DNA of 20,087 nucleotides from Chara braunii. Lineage: Eukaryota; Streptophyta; Charophyceae; Charales; Characeae. The DNA lies in the NCBI GenBank assembly GCA_003427395.1, contig BFEA01000225.1:53161-73247 (forward strand), written 5' to 3'. The position numbers were made by a program, and so were the translations under genes. A model generated the notes under the pieces. It searched no databases and was not told the origin of the DNA. It saw only the letters and a program-made list of their open reading frames with translations. Shown here one piece after another: positions 1 through 9,790 of this stretch (position 1 is the first letter of the stretch; each line of letters begins with the position of its first letter).

Positions 1-907
1 TTGACTGCCTGTTGGGGTTCTCTGGGTTCTTCTTCCATCCTCCATGGTCTTGATTGTGTGTGAGGTGTGTGAACTGCCTACTCGCCTGATGAGTGAATGA
101 ATGGAGTATCTTGTCTTCCATATGATATCTCTCTACACTGCTTTGTTTATTTCATTCTGAACGGCGGTAGTCTACAGGTTCTTTCTGGGGCAAAACTTTG
201 TTTTTCAATTCAGTAGGGACAGAGTAGGTCTCTGTGGAACTCTTGTTGGTTGGGACCCGGTTCCAGACTCCACTGGGACCATTTGGGACTCAGTGGGACC
301 GGGCCCAAACAAGAAGGGCCCCTCAGGCCAAATCTGTTGACGTCAGTTACCTTGCTCTATCTGATTGGGATACGGATACGGACTTTATGCTTTCGGACCA
401 GGACGCTCGCTGNGGAGGGGATCTCCGCTGGGACGTTTTATCAGACTTTACCGCGCAATCTGCCGCCTGACTCGCACCTTATACACCACTCAATTCTCTC
501 TTGCATTTCGCTGTACATCTTGAATCTGATTTGCTGTGTTTTCACGGAGCTGAGGCTGGCTAGGCTTGGGAGGACCCCATACGTAGTCAGCCCAGACTGT
601 GTGGCTGGATCAGATCTCTCTGATCTTTTCTTTTCTTGCTGTTTTGACTCCTCTCCAGTCCAAATGAATTGTCGCGCCGGCTAGGAGTTCTACCCTCTCT
701 TCTGAATGATTTCAAGCTGTTTCTTTCATTGGGTTCTTTAATGCTTGCGTCTACACGATCGCAAACGAGAGAGAGAGAGAGAGAAGAGAGAAGCTTCTGA
801 GTGTTGCTCTTGAGGGAGTGAGGAGAGGGAAGAGGAGTGTTCGTCCCAGGCAAGTGAGGAAGTACGGACCCCTCTTGAGAGACTTATTGACACCCTCATC
901 CTCCATC
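1..907 (+). other. Region upstream of gag, no gene seen
   Basis: This stretch lies directly upstream of the gag ATG and probably belongs, at least near gag, to the retrotransposon leader. I see no match to the 3' LTR at 6458-7867, no TG...CA LTR end and no TGGTATCAGAGC-like primer-binding site. The short open frames around 234-684 contain an N and have no recognisable motif. A GA microsatellite lies near 769-785. The 5' LTR is therefore either left of the window, separated by a leader of more than 900 bases, or has been lost. Confidence 0.5.
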
Positions 908-2530
908 ATGGCATCTGCAGCGGATTGGAAGCTGCAAATGGACGCTGCCCCTGAGGCAGAGAAAGCGCAGTACCGGTTCTTCTATGAGAAAGCATTGAAG
1001 AGGGAGGAGGAAGAGAAAGAGAAGGAGAGGGAGGAGAAGGTCAAGGCTCATGAAGCCATTTTCTGTACCTTGCCTGCCCTGACCGATGAGGAGGTGGAAG
1101 AGAAAACCGTTCCACTCCTCCGGGCTTTGGTGGATGTCCGGACTGTTGAGGACCACATTGGCCAACTCGCCAAAGTGTTCGACGAGCTTAAGAAGTTGCG
1201 CGAGGACATGGCCCTGATGGCGCAACAGCACCGTGACCGGCTGCAACAGCTTGCTAATGTGCAGCCAGCCCAAAGCACCCTTCCATCTACCTACCCTGCT
1301 TCTAGTGCTGCGTGTCAGTCTGTTTTTTCCCCTCTAAATGTGTCTTCTTCTACTTCTTCTTCATCCTTGAGTGTGGCTAGCAGCCAATCCGGATTTGTAG
1401 CAGGTCCAGACCCCGCTGCTGTTGCTGCTGCTGCCGCAGCAGCAAGTGGTGGTGCAGGGAATTCTGGAACTGTTGCAGCCCCGGGCCCGGACCCAGCAAT
1501 GGCTGGGCCAGGCGGCAGCTTTGCTTACATCGACAGGAAGGCGGCGCAGATTCCGTCCAAGTATGACGGAAAGGACGACGTCGAGTCTTGGATCAGCTCC
1601 ATGCGATCCTACTTTGATGTATTGCGGACACCCCCGTCCACTCAGTCGTCTATCCTGGGGACCAATGTGGAGCCCGTCGTGCGGGGTTTCTTAGAAACCC
1701 AAGCTGTCCAATCAGGCTATTAGAGAATAGACCTGAACAAATGGCTGAAGGCTACGCCTACTACCACACTTGAGGATCTCTTGATCAAGCAATATGTTGA
1801 TCCACATGCTGCAGCTAAAGCAAGACTCAAGCTTGACAAGCTCAAGCACAGCAAGTGGACCGGCACCATGCACAGCCTGCAGCAGTATGTGAGTAAACTC
1901 TTTGCTACTCCGGATCTGGAGATGACTGCGCAGTCTTGTCTGGATGTGATAAAAGGTACGGTCCCCTCTACTCCAAAAGATCGCCTAGGGCTCGGGCTCA
2001 GCGGATATACAGATTGGCTTACCCTCATGCGGGACTTAGTCAAGCTGGAGGCACAAGACCTCCCAGGTGGATCAAGTGGCAAAAAGGCCACTTGCCGCAA
2101 GCGGTTTCCAGGCAGCCACCGTTTTGGAGCACATGATCTGCTTGAGGCTGACGAGGAGACCCTCGTGGATGAATCTTCTCTTCACGACGGTCAAGAGCAA
2201 GACTGCGGGGCATCTTGCTCTTTGTCAGCCCATGAGTCTGAGTGTATAAATGACGATGAATCTATGAATGCCATTAGAAAGACTGTCTTCAAAAGTAAGG
2301 GACCGAGGACCACGATGAAGAACAACACTAACACTATCCTTCTTCCCAAGGGAGCAAAAATTCCACCAAAACCGGAAGATCCTGCCACAAAACCATGGGT
2401 AGATCTCCGGATTAGTGAAAGTGAGTGGAAGAACAAGGTGAAGAGAGGAGTTTGTCTGCATTGCACCAAACCGGGACATTCAGTCCAACACTGTTTCATA
2501 TTGCAGCAGGGAAACCAGCGACGGGGGTAG
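908..2530 (+). pseudogene. gag: Retrotransposon gag with zinc knuckle, interrupted by TAG at 1721
   Basis: This is the structural protein of the retrotransposon particle. I chose the ATG at 908 because it is the first in-frame ATG, has a good context (CATCATGGC) and opens a plausible protein; the frame is open from 818 but only through a GTG. The N-terminal third is charged and rich in E and K, likely coiled coil, followed by a Ser/Thr/Ala-rich linker (about 1270-1510). A capsid-like region follows, containing IPSKYDGKDDVESWI. A TAG at 1721-1723 breaks the frame, and coding character continues in the same frame beyond it. A C-x2-C-x4-H-x4-C zinc knuckle lies at 2453-2494, as expected for the nucleocapsid. 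The frame stops at TAG 2528-2530, just after a -1 slippery heptamer leading into pol. Gag identity is secure from position and knuckle; the TAG marks this copy as defective unless read through. Confidence 0.85.
2509..2515 (+). promoter_or_regulatory. Candidate programmed -1 ribosomal frameshift site (G GGA AAC)
   Basis: The heptamer GGGAAAC fits the X XXY YYZ rule exactly in the gag frame: the gag codons are GGA (2510-2512) and AAC (2513-2515), and slipping back one base gives GGG AAA. The new frame is the one that encodes the protease. The site is 14 bases after the last zinc-knuckle Cys codon and 12 bases before the gag stop, a classic arrangement for gag-pol frameshifting. A possible small stem (CATCAG/CTGATG) lies downstream, but farther away than the usual spacer. 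The alternative is a mutational indel. Confidence 0.6.
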
Positions 2531-3270
2531 AGGCATCATCAGCACACTCTACTGATGGAGAGGTTGAACATGTAAGTACAGATTCTTCTTTGGATTCTGA
2601 TCCCACTCAGCAAACCTCTCCTGAAACCCCATCTCATGCTGATTCGAAGGCTAAGAAGATCCACATCCTATACAAGGAGCCTTGGGTAGAGTCGAAAGAA
2701 ATTGACTTTCATTCTCTGTTGACGCGCTGGGCTCACACGAAGCAAGAACGCGCGCAAGGGAGAACGAAGTTGATTTTCTTCAAACTCTACATTAATGACC
2801 ATTACATCCGTGCGTTGGCTGATTGTGGTGCAACCGCCAACTACTTCTCACCGCACGGCATTCGTAAGGCACGCTTGGGGATGAAGCAAGTGACTTTGCA
2901 GAATCCTTATCGGACCCAAGTAGGCAACCAAGAGGTTGTCACATCTACGCATGCAGTCAAAGGTGTGCGCACTACCTTTAACGCTGACCACACAATCACG
3001 CATGAATTGAACTTCTATGTCCTTGATCAGTGCCCCTTCGACGCGGTTATTGGCTTGGGCTGGTTGCAGGCCCAATGTGAAAGAACCACGTGGAAGGACT
3101 CACAATTCATGGTCAAAGATGCCATGGGNNTCGAGCGTCNNGTCNTNTTGGATGAGCCGCGCGAGTCGCAAGTAACCTTTCTCAATGCAATGCAATTCTG
3201 CAAAAAGTGGCGCAGGCGCAAAACTGATGAGCAAATGTATATAGCCTTTGTTAGGCCTGCTCATGTGCCT
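2509..3270 (+). pseudogene. pol: Pol N-terminal part: retropepsin-like aspartic protease
   Basis: This part of pol is read in the -1 frame relative to gag. It opens with a low-complexity Ser/Thr/Asp linker. The catalytic motif follows at about 2818-2838, reading ADCGATANYF, where D-C-G-A stands for the usual D-[ST]-G-A; Asp is encoded at 2821-2823. A second hydrophobic-Gly motif (AVIGLGWL, about 3040-3065) matches the conserved I-L-G-x-x-W-L flap-to-C-terminus segment of Ty3 proteases. The enzyme would cleave Gag-Pol into mature proteins inside the particle. Three clusters of N at 3129-3147 blur codons just after the domain. The frame runs to a stop at 3547-3549, but from about 3270 onward its translation no longer resembles pol, and pol resumes in another frame. 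Confidence 0.8.
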
Positions 3271-3296
3271 TCTATTTTGTTGTACATAATGATTCT

Positions 3297-6200
3297 ACTT
3301 TGCATGTTGTTTCCACCTCGGAGGCAACTACTTCTACCTCTACTAAGTCCATCTCTAGTCCAAATGACTCTACTTCTAATTCTGTTGTTTTGGCTGCACC
3401 TATGCAATCTGGTATGCTCGCTCCTGAGAGTGATAATCCCCCTCCGGAAATCCCACCGGAAATCTGCAACCTTCTCAACCGGTTCCCTGAGGTCTTGGCC
3501 GAACCGCATGGAGTTCCCGTGCAACCGGTCCGACACAAAATCGAGTTGATTGAAGGTAGCACCCCTCCAAAAGGCTGTGTCTATCGATTGGGCTCAGGCG
3601 AACTGGAGGAGTTACGACGACAGATTGATGAGATGATTGGGAAGGGATGGATCAAACCCAGTGAGTCTGAATTTGGTGCACCAGTGTTGTTTGTCCCTAA
3701 GAAAGGAGGCAAACTGCGGATGTGTATTGACTACCGCGGATTAAATAGAATCACAAGAAAGAATGCATATCCTCCGCCACGTATCGATGACATGCTCTAT
3801 GCTACAGGTGGATGCAAGGTCTTCAGCAAGATCTATCTCAAGTCTGGCTAGCACCAAATTGAAGTGGAACCTGCAGACCAGCACAAGACCGCATTCAAAA
3901 CTCGCGATGGGCTGTACGAGTTTACAGTCATGCCCTTCGGTCTCACGAATGCACCAGCCACCTTTCAAAGTCTCATGGATAAAGTATTTCGCACTCAGAT
4001 CAATCGATTTGTTGTTGTATATCTGGATGACATACTAATCTTCAGCAAATCGATGGAGGAGCACATGAGGCACCTTGAGGAAGTGATGCAGATCCTCAAG
4101 GACGCGCAGCTCCATCTCAAGTTGGAGAAATCTGAGTTTGGGAGGGACAGTGTCATCTACCTTGGACATCGGTTGTCTGCTGCACGCCTAGAGCCCGAGG
4201 CAACCAAAGTTGAAGTCATTCGAAAGTGGCCTCAACGTGCGAATGCCCGCGAGTTGCGTTCTTTTCTTGGTCTTGCGTCGTACTACCGAAAGTTCGTGCC
4301 TAAATTCTCTATCACCGCCCGTATGTTATCTAAGCTAACAACCAAGAATGTGTCCTACACATGGAATGAAGAATGCACGACAGCCTTTGAAGCACTTAAA
4401 GAGGCCTTGGTGAGTCATCCGGTACTCCGCATTGCAGATCCCAAGCTTACATTCGTAGTGACTACGGATGCAANTTTGTATGGGATTGGTGCGGTGCTGC
4501 AGCAAGANGACGGNGATGGCTTACNTCCNCTTGAATTCTACAGNAAACGCATGCNCAGTCACAAGGTAGCCGCTTCCACCTACATGAGAGAGCTNTATGC
4601 CTTGAGAGAGGCACTAGACCACTGGAAACACTACCTCTTGGGTCGCCATTTCAAAGTGTTCTCAGANCATGAGACNTTGAAATGGATTCAGACACANGTT
4701 AACCCATCAACCACATTGACCCGATGGCTGCATGAGATTGATGTGTATGATTTTGAACTCAAACACAAGAAAGGCTGCTATAATTGTGTTGCGGATGCTT
4801 TGTCTCGCCACCCCGAGTATATGACTTGCCTTGTGGGTTCCTACGACCTGCGTAAAAATCTGAAGGAGGAACTCATCAAGCATACTGCCAAGGACCCGGA
4901 ACTCAGTCCCATCCTTGAGCAGATTCGGGCTAACCCTAGCAGCCAGCCTGATTTCCATGAATGTAAGGGCCTTCTCTTCCGACGCTACGGTAAGCATGAC
5001 CGGTTATGTGTACCCAACCATGAGCCAATCATCGCTCATTTCTTGGATTTGGCTCATGGCCGGAGTGGACATTTCGGTGTTGAGAAGACATACGGGAATC
5101 TGTTGGAAAAGTTTGTGTGGCCTGGTATGAAAAGAATGGCGCAAAGGTTTGTGGCTGAGTGTGAAGTTTGTCAACGCATTAAACCGTCTCGGCAAAAGCC
5201 TTATGGGCTACTGCACCCTCTTCCTATTCCTGACGGTCCGGGGGAGTCTATTTCTATTGACTTCACGGACATGGGGAAGAAGAGCAGAAACGGTTATTCC
5301 CAAGTTATGGTGATTCTCGATCGTTTTTCGAAGTTTTTGAATCTGATCCCACTACCACCTCACGCCCCAACTGACCTTGTGATCAAAGAGTTTCACAAAA
5401 GATACATTCTCCAGTGTGGGCCCCCGAAAACTCTTGTGAGTGACTGGGACACTAGGTTCATAAGTGCAGAATGGAAGGACTTCACCTCCCAGGTTTATGA
5501 CATGAAACTCAAGATGACATCTGGTCGACATCCCGAAGTCAAAGGATTGGCCGAGGAGATCAACCAGACTGTGATCCAACTTCTCCGAGCCTTAATTGTG
5601 CCTGATCAGAACTCTTGGGATGAGGAATTGCCGATCGTGCAAGGGTTGTATAACAACTCCATCCACTCCTCCACCGGGATGACGCCGAACCGGCTGCATC
5701 TTGGATGGAAAATTCGCAATCCTCTATCCTACCTGTTCCCTGGACAGCCTCCTGGTCTGACACCTGGCCAGCCAGGCTACAGCGCTAAGTATGATCGGTT
5801 GCTCAAGGTTGTTGTCGCAGCTATGGAACGGCGACACAGTGCCATGATTAAACATGCTAACAAGAAGCGCCAGCCTGCACCATTCACAGTGGGAAGTTAT
5901 GTCTGGGTCAAAATGTCTGAGTTTTCTGAAGAAGAAGGTGTATCACGAAAGCTTCTTCCTCAGTATTACGGTCCATGGAAGGTGTTCAACCAGGTAGGGA
6001 GTGATTCCTTTGGCCCTTCGTATACGATCGATGTGCCTGCTCATCTACGCACATATCCAATCTTTCACGCATCGAAGTTGTTCCCGTATGAATCACCCGA
6101 AACTTTCAAGTATCGAGAATCGATGATTCCCCGCGCAATCAATGGTGGTCATGAGGTTGATAAGATTGTGGAACACAGCGGGAAGGGAAGAAACAGACAG

Positions 6201-6416
6201 TATAAAGTCCATTTTCTGTACCACCCGTTGGATGATTTCCACTAGATCGCTAAGAGAGACTTACTGCAGAGTGCACCTCGCATTGTTAACGCCTATGAAC
6301 GATTGATCAGTTCTGAACAGCAACCAAAATTCACTGCTACCCTGACTCCTACGGAACACAACCGATCGCTCTTTGCTATCTACGCCTATGATGCATTATG
6401 CAAGGACTCTGATTGA
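3297..6416 (+). pseudogene. pol: Pol C-terminal part: RT, RNase H, integrase, chromodomain (broken)
   Basis: One frame carries the rest of pol to a TGA at 6414-6416. In order: the pre-RT segment ([12 protein letters not shown]); RT fingers and palm (about 3650-4180) with the active-site YLDD at 4020-4031; RNase H (about 4440-4810) with the TDA motif; the integrase zinc-binding H-H-C-C (codons at 5055, 5070, 5160, 5169); the integrase core with D (5259), D (5442) and E (5553); a GPY-like C-terminal region; and a chromodomain (about 6150-6305). Lesions: the motif A Asp is Tyr (TAT at 3834-3836); TAG at 3849-3851 replaces the Tyr of the usual SGYHQ motif; TAG at 6243-6245 lies in the chromodomain. 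Several single Ns fall in RNase H at 4474-4696. The D-to-E spacing in integrase is 36 residues rather than the common 35. The longest unbroken stretch is 3852-6242. The products would copy RNA to cDNA and integrate it in the nucleus. Confidence 0.93.
6150..6305 (+). other. Integrase C-terminal chromodomain with internal TAG
   Basis: The segment beginning HEVDKIVEHSGKGRNRQYKV fits the chromodomain pattern of an E-V-x-x-I-L start, a charged turn, and a Q-Y-x-V strand. After the in-frame TAG at 6243-6245 the same frame continues with a helix-like end (IVNAYERL). The TAG stands where chromodomains usually carry a conserved Trp (W-E/W-x), so TGG to TAG is a simple explanation. In chromoviruses this domain is known to bind methylated histone H3 and steer insertion into heterochromatin. 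Confidence 0.75.
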
Positions 6417-6440
6417 GTTACTCGCTCGAAGGGACCTCAC

Positions 6441-6457
6441 TCTTGAGGGGGGGGTAG
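6441..6457 (+). promoter_or_regulatory. Polypurine tract for plus-strand cDNA priming
   Basis: TCTTGAGGGGGGGGTAG sits immediately before the TGTAAT start of the 3' LTR, where the RNase H-resistant primer of LTR retrotransposons must lie. The run of eight G preceded by GA is typical. Confidence 0.85.
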
Positions 6458-7867
6458 TGTAATCACCCGTCAAAACACAGACTGAGAACACCGCTGATTT
6501 CTGAAGTTCTGCCGATGGAATGGATGCCTTGCTGAGATTCCCGCATTCTGTTGTGTTTCTAAGTCTGTCTGTGTGTGCGTGCTTGTGACCTGCATGCCTG
6601 CCTGAGTGCTTGTTGGTATGAGTGTGTGTGAGACCCGCAAGGGTACCTGCTTGTTTGGTAGGCCCGTAGGGCCGGTACTTACCTGTGGCCGTGGCATTGA
6701 GGGTTGTAGCAGGGAAAACACTCAAGTGGCGAAGCTAGCGGCCCTAAGGCCCTTGGGGTAGCGGAAAAACACTCAAGTAGGCCGGTAGGCCGATACTGCA
6801 CCCCACTGCAATTGGCGTGAAGGGGTGCTGGAGGCCGAGCAGAAAAAGACAAAGTTGGCATTTTAGAGTCCAGTAGCGGTAGGGTAGGTCTAGGCCGGTA
6901 CCAGTCCAACCACTCTGAGTCTAGAGCCTGTACGGGTAATATCAGGGTCTGCAATGATGTTTCCCTCCGAAACGGAGGAGGTACCGGTTGCTTGGAGAGG
7001 CCGAGCGGCCTGGAAGTCACCGCCCAGGAGGCAAGTAGGCCGCTATATCAAGAGGCAGGGCAAAGAGCCCGGCCTCATTCTTCAGTGTGCAAGTTGGGCG
7101 TCACGCTGCTGGAGCGCTGGCTGGAGTAGCGCTGGGCACTACAGCGCTGCTGGGAGAAAGAAGCCGGGAGCTTCCACCTTGGCTATGGTGGAGCTCTACC
7201 GGTAGGAGGAGGAGGGAGAAGGGGACCAAGGAGGAGAGTGGCGAGGTACTTACTGGCTATGGTAGACACCATCTTCATCTCCTTGCTAGGCGCTGCATCA
7301 GGAAGGCCCCAGTGGGGGTAGTGCCGCATCANNGAAGCTCGGACAGAGTCANGCATGGNGGTTGAGTGGGCAGCGGCATAGCTGCTGGGTGATGACCTTG
7401 AAGTAGAGCAGCGGTGTAGCTGCTTTGGGTTGTCCTTTGTACCGGAGGCTGAAGCCTCAGTAGTCCGCCATAGCCTCGGCCTGTATGAGGAGGAAGAAGG
7501 ACTGCCATGGGTATGGTGGACCTCATCTTGTGCCTACAGTAGAAGTGGGATTCGGACATTGATTCTGGTTCAGCTGTTCAACATTATTATTGTTTGTTTA
7601 TTGTTTGAATGAGAGAGGAGGAGATAAAGAGGAGAAGGTTGTTGAGCGAAGAAGAAGAGCTTTGTCTTTGGTCTATGCTAGAGTACATCATCTGTTTCTT
7701 CTTTCTTAATTCTTCTTCTTCTTCTTTCCCTCTCTCTCCTCTCAAGTTCTTTCATTTCTTTAGCGATTGGACAGCATTGGGCTCAAGTTCATTCATTTCT
7801 TTTCACAATTGGACAACATTGTACTTTCTGATGATTGTGGACTCCGAAATTGGCCAGGATCGTAACA
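6458..7867 (+). repeat. 3' LTR of the chromovirus (1410 bp)
   Basis: The LTR starts TGTAATCACC right after the polypurine tract and ends GGATCGTAACA at 7867. It aligns along its length with the second LTR at 11150-12415: shared blocks include the ACAGACTGAGAA start, the GACCCGC-AGGGTAC segment, CAATGATGTTTC-CTCCGAAA (about 6953), GGCCGAGCGGCCTGG, GTCACGCTGCTGGAGCG, the pyrimidine/TTC-rich tract and the GATC-(G/C)-T-(A/G)-ACA end. Long blocks are G-rich with repeated GGCCGGTA-type motifs. Ns occur at 7332-7359. A TATATCAAG at about 7044 could be a TATA element, but this is weak. The short open frames inside are shadows, not genes. Confidence 0.85.
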
Positions 7868-8429
7868 TTGTTATTATTTTTTACTTAAAAAAATTATGTT
7901 CGCCCAAACACGTTCACGAGCCGTTCGCGCGAACGCGGAGGGGCGCAAAGACGTTCGCCATGCTACGCAGCTTACGTTGTTTTCGAATATAACGTACGTG
8001 CATTATACAATGAGTTTTAGGGTACAACTTTGCAGGAGCCTGTTGTACTGACGTCATTTTCATTTTTTTTCTCGAATTTGGTTGGGATTTTCTGCAAGAC
8101 CACCGGGCAAAAGTTGTTGTATTTCTTTTATTTTTCCGTATTTTTTTCAATTTTTTTAATTAAAATATCAAAATTCTTAAGAAATCGGAACACACTTCAA
8201 AATACCCTACAAGATATTCTTGTTCTTGTTTTAATAACTTTTTTTCTTCTCGAATTCGGTTGCGAATTTCGACATGGCCCTCAGCCTCAGGTAAAAGTTG
8301 TTTGTAACTTTGTATTGCAATGTTTTACAAGTTTCTTTTATTTCAGAATTTCCTGATTGTTTTGAAAATTTGAAATTCGGGGAGCCCATTTTTCCAAGGT
8401 AAGTTGAATAGAACGAACATTTGTTTTTT
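7868..8429. other. AT-rich spacer with diverged direct repeats, no gene seen
   Basis: This is AT-rich, T-run-rich sequence following the LTR. A perfect 12-bp palindrome GTTCGCGCGAAC lies at 7923-7934. Two diverged copies of a segment starting CTCGAATT-GGTTG and containing AAAAGTTGTT occur at about 8071-8135 and 8249-8345. I see no coding signal that survives inspection. Confidence 0.5.
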
Positions 8430-8991
8430 TTTCTGGTTAAGACAGTAGCGCTGCCCCCTCCTGCAACATCTTTTTCTTGGCCTCAAATCCCTCCTCTTTT
8501 GGTCTATGGCCTCATTGGCCTGTCTGGCTTCCTCTATCCGCTTCTCCTCATTATCTGTCTCTCCTCCTGGCCAGCTGCAGCCATGGCAGCCTGGATGGCC
8601 TCTTCTGCCTCCTCAAGCTCCCTCATGGTCTTGTCTGGCTGCTCCCCAGCTGCAACATCTCTCAACATCCTCCGGTCAGGAGCACTTAGTCCTCAGGTGC
8701 CTCCTCTTTCTCCACCACCACTTTCACATTCTGCCCCCCTCCTCCTTTCTCATCTTCTTTTTCCTCCTCTTCATTCTCCACCTGCTGCATCTTCTCCTCC
8801 TCCAACTCGTTTCCTTTTCTCTCCTTTTCTCTCTTTTTCTGCCTTTCCACTTCGCTTTTCCTCATCCGTCTTCCTCGTCTCCTTCCGGGTCCCCTGGCCG
8901 CAACATCTTCCCGGATCGGTGATCTATTGCATGCATACGGCACATCCGAGAGAAGCCTAGCGGGAACAGCATCCGGAGCAAGGGCTCCCAA
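8430..8991 (-). pseudogene. Degenerate charged/coiled-coil coding remnant, minus strand
   Basis: On the minus strand a frame from 8991 to 8686 encodes a Lys/Glu-rich protein (for example RKSEVERQKKREKERK). Coding character then jumps to another frame at 8534-8684 (SAPDRRMLRDVAAGEQ, then MRELEEAEEAIQAAM), then to a third (EEKRIEEARQANEAIDQKRR, about 8550-8482), and again at the far end (AKKKMLQEGAALLS). The heptad-like E/A/R/K composition carries across the breaks, which suggests one ancestral coiled-coil gene with at least three frame changes. I do not recognise the family; a gag-like or host coiled-coil origin are both possible. The plus-strand pyrimidine richness here is simply the complement of GAG/AAG codons, so chance low complexity remains an alternative. 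Confidence 0.45.
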
Positions 8992-9478
8992 ATGACAGTA
9001 AGGGCGAGGAAAGCAAACATTGGGTAGTCATGCATGGTGATACTCCAGTACAACCGCAAGTCCACTCCACCTCCTCACCATGTAGACCTAGCCCTCAGCA
9101 CTTACAACCTCAACACCATGTAGACAATAACTCACCCATCCCCTGCTCCAAGGGGGAAGTCTCTTTGGGCGACATGCTAACATTTCCCTGCTCACTACTC
9201 AGATCAAGAAAGACCTATGCTAACGACCTTGAACAATGCAAATGGTAAGGAATGAAAGATGTAAACGCTCACGTCAGGACTAATTGTAAGCCACAGGAAT
9301 ACATGCTCTCATCTGATCAGGTCCTAGAGAGTCCATTCACACAGACTTTACAAGCCTGGTGAAGAGTACAAATGGAGAGGGGATTAGGTGGTAGTTATAC
9401 AGAATAGATTCTCGAAGCATGCAAAATTAATGCTTTGCCCGCAGAAGTGATCAGAACTTGTCCTCCATTTCCTCCTCG
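8992..9478. other. Spacer, no supported gene
   Basis: A minus-strand open frame at 8862-9065 includes a hydrophobic stretch, but it overlaps the charged frame above and matches nothing I know. The remainder has frequent stops on both strands and no clear repeats. Confidence 0.35.
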
Positions 9479-9790
9479 TCATTTGAAGGAGGAGAGGAGG
9501 GGCACAAGGAGGAAGAAAGCATGAGGAGGAAATGGAGGACAGGAGGAACAGGAGGAACAGGAAAATGACGGGGAATCGGGAGGCGAGGACTAGGAAGAGG
9601 AAGCGGACAAGGAGGAGGAGGAAGATAAGAAGAAAGAAAGAAAGGACGAGGACGAGGAGGAGGGGGAGGAGGAGGAAGAAGGAAGAAAGAGAATGAAAGG
9701 AGACGAAGGAAGAAAGAGAATGAAAGGAGACGAAGGAAGAAAGAGGAGAAGACAATGGAGAAGAAGAAGGAGAAGAAGAAGAAGAAGACT
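9479..9790. repeat. Purine-rich (GGA/GAA)n tract
   Basis: The plus strand is almost pure A/G, built of GAGGA, GGAAGA and GAA units. It includes a direct repeat of GAATGAAAGGAGACGAAGGAAGAAAGAG at about 9690-9745 and ends in a run of GAA. The minus strand therefore shows long Ser/Leu/Pro open frames that are compositional artefacts. Confidence 0.75.

Larger units (their letters stand above)
1..7867 (+). mobile_element. Ty3/gypsy chromovirus, internal region plus 3' LTR (5' end not in window)
   Basis: The order is gag, protease, RT, RNase H, integrase, chromodomain, polypurine tract and LTR. This is the Ty3/gypsy order (integrase after RT) and, with the chromodomain, the chromovirus branch. The right end is set by the TG at 6458 and the CA at 7866-7867. 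The left boundary is unknown because no 5' LTR is visible, so position 1 is only the window edge. The copy carries three in-frame TAG codons, one extra frame change and a lost RT catalytic residue, so it cannot act autonomously. LTR age cannot be estimated without the partner LTR. Confidence 0.9.

Noticed and set aside
3129-3147. N clusters here and at 4474-4696 as evidence of true variation
   Set aside because: Scattered N calls are assembly or consensus ambiguity in a multicopy repeat and say nothing about biology on their own.
6396-7559. Open frames inside the 3' LTR
   Set aside because: They lie within a repeat that aligns with a second LTR carrying many indels, which would not preserve these frames.
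8862-9065. Minus-strand frame with a hydrophobic stretch, considered as a further exon of the sterol enzyme
   Set aside because: It shows none of the motifs expected after the Rossmann exon and overlaps the charged frame of another remnant.
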